Positions 54,779 through 61,584 of a stretch of 64,000 nt of DNA are shown here, in pieces; position 1 is the stretch's first letter; each line of letters begins with the position of its first letter. Under the pieces are notes generated by a model. It saw only the letters and a program-made list of their open reading frames with translations, searched no databases and had not been told where the DNA came from. This DNA comes from Bacteroidaceae bacterium. GTDB taxonomy: Bacteria > Bacteroidota > Bacteroidia > Bacteroidales > Bacteroidaceae. The position numbers and the translations under genes are program-made. Where the stretch lies: positions 40,513 to 104,512 of the forward strand of contig JAFWPH010000042.1 of the NCBI GenBank assembly GCA_017509605.1. Direction: 5' to 3'.

Positions 54779-56926
54779 ATGGCAGTTTTACAAAAAATCA
54801 GAAAAAGACAGATATTGCTCGTGTCAGCAATAGCAGCAGGTCTTCTTTTCTTCATCTTGGAAGCAGCAATGGAAAGTTTGCCATCACTGCTGAATCAGAA
54901 CAAAATCAACGTAGGCGAAGTGAACGGTGAGAAACTGACCACTCAGGAATACCAGAACCTGATTGACGAAATTCAGACCGTTTACGAAATTCAAGGTCAA
55001 TCGGCTACAGGCGAAGACATCCTGAACCGCATCAAGGACGAGGCATGGCAGACATACGTTCAGAACCAGCTCATCCAAAGTGAGTGCGAAAAACTGGGTC
55101 TCGCTGTCAGCGACGAAGAGGTTCAAGACTTGCTTCGCAGCGGTGCAAGCCAGTTGCTTCAGATTCCCATGTTCATGAACCAACAGACAGGACGCTACGA
55201 CTATTCTATCATTCAGAACTTCGTCACTCAGTACAACGAGATGAAGAATAGCGGTCAGCAGATGCCAGATGAGGTAGAGAAGATTTACAAATACTATGCT
55301 TTCGCCCAGCGCACTTTGCGTCAGCAGGCTTTAATGAACAAATACCAGACACTTCTCACTAATTGCATGTTTTCCAACCCTGTGGAAGCAAAGCAGGTTT
55401 TCGACCAAGAGTCGAACACCAGCGACATCCTTCTCGCATCTGTCCCAGTGTCAAGTGTTGAAGACAACAAGGTAGAAGTGAGCGACCAGGACATCAAGGC
55501 CAAGTACAATGAGAACAAAGAGCAGTACAAGCAGTATGTGGAGACACGCGACATCCGCTACATCGACGTACCAGTGAAAGCCAGCAAGGCCGACATTGCA
55601 CAGCTTGAAAAAGAGATGCAGACCAGTGCTGACGCTCTCCGTGCCGCCGCTACCGACAAGGATGTAGAACTCGCCGTTAAGAACTCCGAGACTGAACTCC
55701 GCTACACCAACCTACTCAAGACTAAGAACGCCTTCCCGATGGCTATCGCCAGCCGTCTTGACTCAGTGGCCGTAGGCACTACTACCGCTCCTGTGTTCGA
55801 CGCAGCTACCAACAGCTACTATGCATTCCGTCTTGTCAACCGCGTTCAGCAAGCCGACTCTGTGCTGTTCCGTCAAATCGGTGTGCCAGGAAACGATGAG
55901 AAGGTTGTTGCAAAAACCGCCGACAGCATCTTCAACGCCATCCAGGCTGGTGCTAACTTCAAAGAGGTGGCCAAGAAATACAACCAGACAGCAGATTCCG
56001 CATGGATTAGCACAGCCAGCTACGAGAACGCACAAATGGATGCCGACAACCTGGCTTTCGTCAACGCACTCTACGACATGCAACCAGGACAAGTGAGGAA
56101 AATCAACTTCAGTAATGGCGCCACTGTCATCCTGAAAGTCGAGCAGTCCAAGCACCCCGTTACGAAATACAATGTGGCACCCATCGTTCGTGAAGTACGT
56201 TTCAGCGAAACCACATACAATGAGACACTTACAAAACTGAGCACATTCCTCAGTGAGAACAAGACTGTTGACGCCATCACTGCCAATGCAGAAAAGAACG
56301 GCTACCACTTCCTCGACCTCAACGACATCACAAGCAGCGGTCACAGCATCGCTGGTGTTCACAACACACGCGATGCCATCAAGTGGCTGTTCGAGGACGC
56401 CAAGACAGGTCAAGTTTCACAGCTATATGAGTGTGGCGACCAAGACCACTTCATGGTTGTGGCTCTGACAGGCATCAACAAAGCTGGATACCGCGACATC
56501 AACAAGTTGAAGGACGTGCTGAAGGAAGAAGTGCTCATTGACAAGAAACTCGCCTTTATTTCCGACAAGGCAAAAGGCGTGAACGACATGGCTGCAGCAC
56601 AGAAACTCGAGAATGCAAAGATCGACACTATCCGTGGCGTGAGCTTCAACAATCCGACCTTCGTTCCTGCCATCGCAGCCAGTGAGCCTGCCATCAGCGC
56701 CAGTGCAAGCAAGACAGAGAAAGGCAAGTTCGTAGGTCCAGTTAAGGGCGAGAGAGGCATCTATTTCTTCCAAGTTCTCAACAAGAACCAGAAGAGCGAC
56801 AAGTTTGACGCCAAGACTGAAAAATCCACTTTGGCCAACAGAAATCTGCAGTATGCCGCTGGCAACGTGATCAACGTGCTATACCGCAATGCCAACGTCA
56901 AAGACCAACGCTACATCTATTTCTAA
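54779..56926 (+). CDS. PpiD/SurA-type membrane-anchored foldase
   Basis: 715 residues. One N-terminal TM (QILLVSAIAAGLLFFILEAA, about 12-31). A SurA_N-like helical domain follows (VGEVNGEKLTTQEYQNLIDE). Parvulin-like segments are seen around SVLFRQIGVP... and AWISTASYENAQMDADNLAFVNAL, and a second helical/parvulin unit near the end (GHSIAGVHNTRDAIKWLFED). It should stand in the periplasm and chaperone outer-membrane proteins; catalytic competence of the parvulin parts cannot be judged. It follows lptC after 225 bp. Confidence 0.85.
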   Translation: MAVLQKIRKRQILLVSAIAAGLLFFILEAAMESLPSLLNQNKINVGEVNGEKLTTQEYQNLIDEIQTVYEIQGQSATGEDILNRIKDEAWQTYVQNQLIQSECEKLGLAVSDEEVQDLLRSGASQLLQIPMFMNQQTGRYDYSIIQNFVTQYNEMKNSGQQMPDEVEKIYKYYAFAQRTLRQQALMNKYQTLLTNCMFSNPVEAKQVFDQESNTSDILLASVPVSSVEDNKVEVSDQDIKAKYNENKEQYKQYVETRDIRYIDVPVKASKADIAQLEKEMQTSADALRAAATDKDVELAVKNSETELRYTNLLKTKNAFPMAIASRLDSVAVGTTTAPVFDAATNSYYAFRLVNRVQQADSVLFRQIGVPGNDEKVVAKTADSIFNAIQAGANFKEVAKKYNQTADSAWISTASYENAQMDADNLAFVNALYDMQPGQVRKINFSNGATVILKVEQSKHPVTKYNVAPIVREVRFSETTYNETLTKLSTFLSENKTVDAITANAEKNGYHFLDLNDITSSGHSIAGVHNTRDAIKWLFEDAKTGQVSQLYECGDQDHFMVVALTGINKAGYRDINKLKDVLKEEVLIDKKLAFISDKAKGVNDMAAAQKLENAKIDTIRGVSFNNPTFVPAIAASEPAISASASKTEKGKFVGPVKGERGIYFFQVLNKNQKSDKFDAKTEKSTLANRNLQYAAGNVINVLYRNANVKDQRYIYF

Positions 56927-56962
56927 AAATAACACACTACAACCACTAACAAAACTAACAGG

Positions 56963-56992
56963 AAAGGGATTGCACTAGTGCAATCCCTTTTT
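56963..56992. terminator. Rho-independent terminator (perfect palindrome)
   Basis: 28-bp perfect palindrome with arms AAAGGGATTGCAC/GTGCAATCCCTTT, then TT. It serves the PpiD-like gene and perhaps the convergent MBL gene. Confidence 0.88.
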
Positions 56993-57043
56993 ATGCAATT
57001 AGTATTGGTGAATAACAACTGGGGCACTTCTTGTTAATTCACA

Positions 57044-57814
57044 CTAAAAATCGATTGAGAGTCCGTCGTAGGCATAATGAACAGTAGGTGGCAGCTGCCT
57101 GTCAGCCACAGCATGTAACCCCATCTCATGACACATGTGAACGAGATAAGTCTGCCGGGCATGAAGAACCTTGGATATTTCCAAAGCGTCCTCAAGCGTC
57201 TGATGAGTGGGATGTGTGACCCTTGGTCTAAGCGCATTCTCCACAAGGAGGGTGGCATCCTTGGCATAGTCGTATTCTGTTTCAGGCAGGTGACTCATAT
57301 CCGTAATATATACCAAGTCATTGATACGGAATCCCAGAATGGGTAGTTTGCCATGCATGACACGGAATGGCGTTATAGTCATCGTCCCTACAGTAAAAGA
57401 CTCATGCGGTTCAGCTACATGCATATTGAGTTCAGGGACACCTTTGTAGCGTTGTTCTTTGGGAAGGAAACAGTAGGGCATGCGTTGAATCAGATGTTTG
57501 GCACAGAATTCATCGGCATAAAGATCGACTTCACCGAAGAATTTGGAAGGGCGTAAGTCATCGATACCATCCACGTGGTCGGAATGTTCATGAGTGATGA
57601 GTATGGCATCGAAAGAACGGTCAACGTCAATTGACAACATCTGTTCACGGAAGTCAGGACCACAGTCTATCAGTATTCGTGTATCGCCTTCCTCCACGAT
57701 AGCAGAGGTGCGCAACCTGCGGTCGTGTGGGTCCGTGGACCTACACACTTCACAACGACATCCAATCATCGGCACGCCGATGGATGTGCCTGTTCCTAAA
57801 AATGTGATTCTCAT
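57044..57814 (-). CDS. MBL-fold metallohydrolase (PhnP/RNase Z-like)
   Basis: 256 residues. The start MRITFLGTGTSIGVPMIGC is typical of the PhnP-like group. A Cys pair (CRCEVC) near residue 20 may bind an extra metal. Active-site HxHxDH is in ILITHEHSDHVDGIDDL, with further His in FRVMHGKLPI, and VHMCHEMGLH late in the chain. PhnP hydrolyses cyclic phosphodiesters; other members process lipoate. Substrate not deducible here. It is 82 bp before (upstream on the genome map, downstream in transcription) murB, same strand. Confidence 0.88.
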   Translation of the reverse strand: MRITFLGTGTSIGVPMIGCRCEVCRSTDPHDRRLRTSAIVEEGDTRILIDCGPDFREQMLSIDVDRSFDAILITHEHSDHVDGIDDLRPSKFFGEVDLYADEFCAKHLIQRMPYCFLPKEQRYKGVPELNMHVAEPHESFTVGTMTITPFRVMHGKLPILGFRINDLVYITDMSHLPETEYDYAKDATLLVENALRPRVTHPTHQTLEDALEISKVLHARQTYLVHMCHEMGLHAVADRQLPPTVHYAYDGLSIDF

Positions 57815-57896
57815 GTGAAACTCTTAGTCGGAATAACGATTCATCGTGATTTCAGAATAACGGAACTACAAAGAAAATCATTCGATTCGCTGCTTC

Positions 57897-58898
57897 TCAA
57901 ATGATATTCACCTCGGGAGATATCCTGATGCCGAACTTCTGATAGACATCCTCGCAAATAGTGTCGCAGAGTTGAAGCACTTCTTGTCCTGAAGCGCCTC
58001 CAAGGTTAACAAGCACAAGGGCCTGCAACGGATTTACTCCTGCGCGGCCCATTGTCTTGCCTTTCCAACCACATTGCTCAATCAGCCATCCTGCAGGAAT
58101 CTTCACTCCGCCATCCACCTCATAATAAGGCATAGAAGGGTATTCTGAAAAGATGTGCCCGAAGACGTCACGACCCACCACTGGGTTCTTGAAGAAACTA
58201 CCGGCGTTACCATGAACCTTGGGGTCGGGCAATTTGCTCTGTCTGATACGGATAATGGCGTTCCTCACCACAGCCGGCGTGACCTCTGCCACATCAGCCA
58301 GTTCACGACGGATGTTGCCATAATCGAGATGAGGGGTGAAAGCCTTGTCCAGGCGGTAGGTGACATAAGTAACCGCATATTTGTCCCTCAACTCCTGTTT
58401 GAAAATGCTCTGCCGGTAGCCATAACAACACTCCTCCACATCAAACACACGCTTATCACCAGTCTGAAGATCAATAGCCTCCACCTTGTCAATCACATCC
58501 TTCACCTCAACACCGTATGCGCCAATGTTCTGAACAGCGGAAGCCCCCACCTCGCCGGGAATGAGTGAGAGGTTCTCCAACCCTGAATAGCCTTGTTCAA
58601 CAGAGAAAGCCACCACATCGTCCCACACCTCGGCCGCACCGACACGAATGTAGCGGTACACAGGGGTATCATCTACTGTTTCAATACCTTTAATGGCTGA
58701 ATGAAGAATAACTCCATGAAAATGATTGGTGAACAACAGGTTGCTGCCACCTCCGATATGCAGATAACGTTGTCCGGCAATCAAAGGAATGACCTTAAGC
58801 AGTTCCTTCTCTGAACTATACTCAATGAACCTGTCGGCACACACATCTATACCAAAGGTATTATAAGGTAATAAGGAACAATTATGGATATCTTTCAT
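57897..58898 (-). CDS. murB: UDP-N-acetylenolpyruvoylglucosamine reductase
   Basis: 333 residues. FAD-binding motif YLHIGGGSNLLFTNHF, GAAEVWDDVVAF and LSLIPGEVGASAVQNIGAYG. Catalytic residues: Arg in CYGYRQSIFK, Ser in VHGNAGSFFKNPVV and the late Glu in GASGQEVLQLC. It belongs to the type I (E. coli-like) group by length and by the C-terminal domain. It reduces the enolpyruvyl group to lactyl, making UDP-MurNAc for peptidoglycan. The MBL gene follows on the same strand. Confidence 0.95.
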   Translation of the reverse strand: MKDIHNCSLLPYNTFGIDVCADRFIEYSSEKELLKVIPLIAGQRYLHIGGGSNLLFTNHFHGVILHSAIKGIETVDDTPVYRYIRVGAAEVWDDVVAFSVEQGYSGLENLSLIPGEVGASAVQNIGAYGVEVKDVIDKVEAIDLQTGDKRVFDVEECCYGYRQSIFKQELRDKYAVTYVTYRLDKAFTPHLDYGNIRRELADVAEVTPAVVRNAIIRIRQSKLPDPKVHGNAGSFFKNPVVGRDVFGHIFSEYPSMPYYEVDGGVKIPAGWLIEQCGWKGKTMGRAGVNPLQALVLVNLGGASGQEVLQLCDTICEDVYQKFGIRISPEVNII

Positions 58899-58954
58899 CT
58901 TCAGATATTATAAACATCGTGGTACTGAACAGAACTACAAGACCACAATGGTAT

Positions 58955-59836
58955 TTAGTTCTCAATCTCGACAAGTTGCCACTCGCCGTATTTCTTGAAT
59001 GTATATTTCACAAACAAACCATTGCTAACACCTTGAACCAGAAGATGCTTCACATTCTCGCTGAAATAAGCCTGTCCATATTCAATGTTGACCAGAACAT
59101 CCTTTGGCAAAGGCATCTCCTTGGCCAGTTCAAACCAGTCATCGGGGGAGAGTTCCTCCACTCCTCCTTCCGCAAACTCTTCACCATCCATATCACCGGT
59201 TTCCTCATCGGAGGGAATTTTGAAAGGTAAGGGGTCTGCTATGTTCTGACGTTGGAAGACTGAATCGCTGCTGAAACGGCAATAGAAGTCAAGGAAACTA
59301 CCATTAGGAGTTTCGTCCATCGACAGTTTCTCCATACCTGTTAGCATCCACTTGCCATCAACCCTGCAGAAAATGTACTTATCAATCCTACGCTCGTTGA
59401 GATGAATCCATTCCACGTTTACCGTATTGACAGAAGTGTCTTTCTTGAGCTCCAGTTCGTCATCGCGTTCATAGATAGTAGTATAGAATTCCTGCGATGT
59501 GAAGATATCATTTTCGCTCCATTCTGCTGACGACAACGAGTGATCAGACTTGCCTCCCGACACATTAAGCGGGAAAACCACTCTTGATGTCTGAAATTTG
59601 GGATTGGAGACGAAATTGAAGAAGAAGTCGTCGAACAACTCGTCAGCGGCCTTTGGCAAAGGGGGTTCCTCAAAGAGTTGAAGTTCATCTTCTTCCTCCA
59701 GCTGCTCCACAGAATCAGTATCCTCTTCCCCTTTGTCGTCCATGTTCGCGACCTTGATTCCGTTGGACAAGTCGCAAGAGACGAAAAGAAAAGAGCAAAC
59801 CAGCAAGAGAAAACCCAAACGCACGAACTTATTCAT
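58955..59836 (-). CDS. DUF4348-like lipoprotein
   Basis: 293 residues; lipoprotein signal MNKFVRLGFLLLVCSFLFVSC. An acidic linker (EEDTDSVEQLEEEDELQLFEE, in part) leads to the domain FDDFFFNFVSNPKFQTSRVVFPL, and later YIFCRVDGKWMLTGMEKL and GSFLDFYCRFSSDSVFQ; these resemble DUF4348 of Bacteroidetes. Function unknown. Its promoter (59883-59913) is a copy of the unit repeated upstream of lon. It may be co-expressed with murB downstream on the same strand (56 bp gap). Confidence 0.7.
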   Translation of the reverse strand: MNKFVRLGFLLLVCSFLFVSCDLSNGIKVANMDDKGEEDTDSVEQLEEEDELQLFEEPPLPKAADELFDDFFFNFVSNPKFQTSRVVFPLNVSGGKSDHSLSSAEWSENDIFTSQEFYTTIYERDDELELKKDTSVNTVNVEWIHLNERRIDKYIFCRVDGKWMLTGMEKLSMDETPNGSFLDFYCRFSSDSVFQRQNIADPLPFKIPSDEETGDMDGEEFAEGGVEELSPDDWFELAKEMPLPKDVLVNIEYGQAYFSENVKHLLVQGVSNGLFVKYTFKKYGEWQLVEIEN

Positions 59837-59882
59837 CTGTCAGTACAAAAACGTTGCTTAAGATATTCACTATAAAGGTCTG

Positions 59883-59954
59883 CAAAGTTACGAATAAGTG
59901 AGCGAAATACAAAAGGAAAGCAAGCTTTTCTTTTTATTTCCGAACGAGAGTAAC
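59883..59954 (-). promoter_or_regulatory. Dispersed copy of the lon-type promoter unit
   Basis: On the minus strand: GTTACTCTCGTTCG (59941-59954), TTTG (59910-59913), 19-bp spacer containing TTTCGCTCACTTATTCG, TAACTTTG (59883-59890). This matches the lon upstream unit in order and spacing, including TTATTCGTAACTTTG exactly. Confidence 0.85.
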
Positions 59955-59969
59955 TTTTAGTTTTTCTCA

Positions 59970-60287
59970 TCAATCCATGTGGAACATCTCAGGCAATGGA
60001 ATGGAAATGGGTGAGTTATCGGGATTCACCTCCATAATATCCGCCATATAGTTCCACCACTTCTGCACAATGTGATTGTCGCCCATATCCTGACTACCCG
60101 CTTCGCCTTTGGTCTTCTGAAAGGCAAAGAGGATGTTGGTGTCCTCATCAAGATATATGCTGTAGTCATATACCCCACCCTTTTGCAGCAGTTCTCTCAT
60201 CTCTGGCCACAATGCGGCATGACGCCGCTTATACTCTTCCTTAAAACCTGGTTTCAGGAACATCTTGAATGCTTCTCTTTTTTCCAT
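59970..60287 (-). CDS. rhaM: L-rhamnose mutarotase
   Basis: 105 residues, the standard length. The start KREAFKMFLKPGFKEEYKRRH and HAALWPEMRELLQKGGVYDYS contain the catalytic His; the WWNYMADIMEVNPDNSP segment is the family C-terminal signature. It interconverts alpha and beta L-rhamnose. No other rhamnose gene is close by. It lies 105 bp after the PqqD-like gene on the same strand, and the dispersed promoter unit begins just beyond its stop. Confidence 0.92.
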   Translation of the reverse strand: MEKREAFKMFLKPGFKEEYKRRHAALWPEMRELLQKGGVYDYSIYLDEDTNILFAFQKTKGEAGSQDMGDNHIVQKWWNYMADIMEVNPDNSPISIPLPEMFHMD

Positions 60288-60392
60288 TATATTTAAAGTA
60301 TAGGTTAATAATTATATTCGCATGAAAGCAGATTAGTCCTGTAGAATATGTACACTTCGCAGGAAAGGATAGTCCCTATCTGAATTATGGTT

Positions 60393-60785
60393 TCAACATG
60401 GCAGGAGCAGTCCCATACGATAGAAAGTGACTACGAAAGCAAGTACATCTTCGTGAAGAGACGCTGAAACTTCGTATTGCTGCTCAGCATTTGCTATCGC
60501 CTCATTGACCGAAGAAGGCGAGGAGAACAACTGCCATAGAAAAACACTGGTGGGATTGAGGTTAATCATGCCATTGAATGTCTGTGCAATATTTCCTGTG
60601 GGCACAAGGATTCCCTCGTCGGCAATTTTCCGGAACACGAAATCAGGATGGGTTTGGAACATACGTCCACATATCACATCCTTATTGGCGTCCAAGTATT
60701 CCTCCAATTGATCCTCAGGAACACAGAACAAAGGGTCCTTTATTGCCTTGGAGGAAGGGTCAATGATCTTGATCTGTTTTTTCAT
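60393..60785 (-). CDS. PqqD-like (RiPP recognition element fold) protein
   Basis: 130 residues. Residues about 48-128 fit the PqqD fold: DFVFRKIADEGILVPTGN, then the diagnostic MINLNPTSVFLWQLF (NxT/S...W pattern) and a helical end (EDVLAFVVTFYRMGLLLPC). A 45-residue N-terminal extension (DPSSKAIKDPLFCVPED) precedes it. PqqD-type domains bind leader peptides and hand precursor peptides to modifying enzymes. The preceding gene encodes the PN-x-YIA-x-C protein, a possible client, with a hairpin between. No radical SAM or other modifying enzyme gene lies nearby. Confidence 0.72.
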   Translation of the reverse strand: MKKQIKIIDPSSKAIKDPLFCVPEDQLEEYLDANKDVICGRMFQTHPDFVFRKIADEGILVPTGNIAQTFNGMINLNPTSVFLWQLFSSPSSVNEAIANAEQQYEVSASLHEDVLAFVVTFYRMGLLLPC

Positions 60786-60800
60786 TGTTAACGGAATCTA

Positions 60801-60839
60801 TGAAAAAGAATCCGCGGAAAAATATTTCGGCGGATTCTT
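60801..60839 (-). terminator. Attenuator-like hairpin between leader-family gene and PqqD-like gene
   Basis: 10-bp perfect stem AAGAATCCGC/GCGGATTCTT (60806-60815 with 60830-60839). Read on the minus strand it is followed by TTTTTC. It would partly stop transcripts from the upstream gene before the PqqD-like gene, 16 bp before the latter's start. Confidence 0.75.
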
Positions 60840-60868
60840 CAATTATGATTGATGAAATTAACCTTCTT

Positions 60869-61291
60869 TTAGGAATTATTAGTATTAGTGTTCCTGGTGT
60901 AGAACACCTGCCCCCTCTCATTCTCCACATCCATTGTCACAGCAGTAAATGATTCGAATTTGGAACCGTCCTGAGTAAATACCACAGCGTTGTTAACAGC
61001 TGTAAAACTACCTTGTTTGGCTTCAATTTTTTCAGAAGGAGAACTCAAAACCTGTGGGAAGGGATTACTGTACAAGAAAGCATTGTCATTAGATCCCGTC
61101 AGAACACCTTTAGTGGGTTCTGTCTGATCAAATCTAAATTGTCCATCCCATCCATTGTTATTCGTGTCAACAATTACATAACCTGTGAGGTTATTCAATG
61201 GTTCAATAGTCAATGAGCAAAGTGCGATGTAATTGTTAGGAACGAAAGTCTCCACTTCAAACTCAGGTTGAATCCAAGTATTCTTTTTCAT
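60869..61291 (-). CDS. PN-x-YIA-x-C leader family protein next to PqqD-like gene
   Basis: 140 residues (MKKNTWIQPEFEVETFVPNN, then YIALCS). It has the same N-terminal pattern as 43513-44004: K-N-x-W-x-x-P-x-F-E-x-E-x-F-x-P-N-x-Y-I-A-x-C. The body is polar and strand-rich with a D-x-N-x-N-G loop (VDTNNNGWDGQF, about 42-53), later VVFTQDGSKFESF, and ends TRNTNTNNS. No Sec signal. Its place directly upstream of a PqqD-like gene, with an attenuator between, is what one would expect for a precursor of a modified peptide, though it is long for that. Function unproven. Confidence 0.7.
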   Translation of the reverse strand: MKKNTWIQPEFEVETFVPNNYIALCSLTIEPLNNLTGYVIVDTNNNGWDGQFRFDQTEPTKGVLTGSNDNAFLYSNPFPQVLSSPSEKIEAKQGSFTAVNNAVVFTQDGSKFESFTAVTMDVENERGQVFYTRNTNTNNS

Positions 61292-61361
61292 ATCAAATCA
61301 AATAATTATTTAATGACGGAATTTAATCATGTTTCACAATGATGGAATCCTTATTTCTGTG

Positions 61362-61392
61362 CAAAGTTAGGTCATATTTTTAAATTAGCAAA
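61362..61392 (-). promoter_or_regulatory. Bacteroidetes -33/-7 promoter for the leader-family gene
   Basis: Minus strand TTTG (61389-61392), 19-bp spacer, TAACTTTG (61362-61369). Leader about 65 nt to the start at 61291. Confidence 0.75.
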
Positions 61393-61514
61393 GTTTTAAC
61401 AGAAAAAACTAATTAGAAATGACAAAATTACAAGGCTTTGTACTTTTTTTCACACCTTTTGGCATAATGTCAATTGTTTTAAATTGGAATACTAACCTTT
61501 TTTCGTGTGTATTG

Positions 61515-61546
61515 TTTGTAAATAACTGAGAAAAGATGTAAGTTTG
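61515..61546 (+). promoter_or_regulatory. Bacteroidetes -33/-7 promoter for the hydrolase-kinase fusion
   Basis: TTTG 61515-61518, 20-bp spacer, TAAGTTTG 61539-61546; divergent from the promoter at 61362-61392. Confidence 0.75.
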
Positions 61547-61584
61547 CAATGGAATAACTATTAATTCTTTTAATTCTTTACTAT

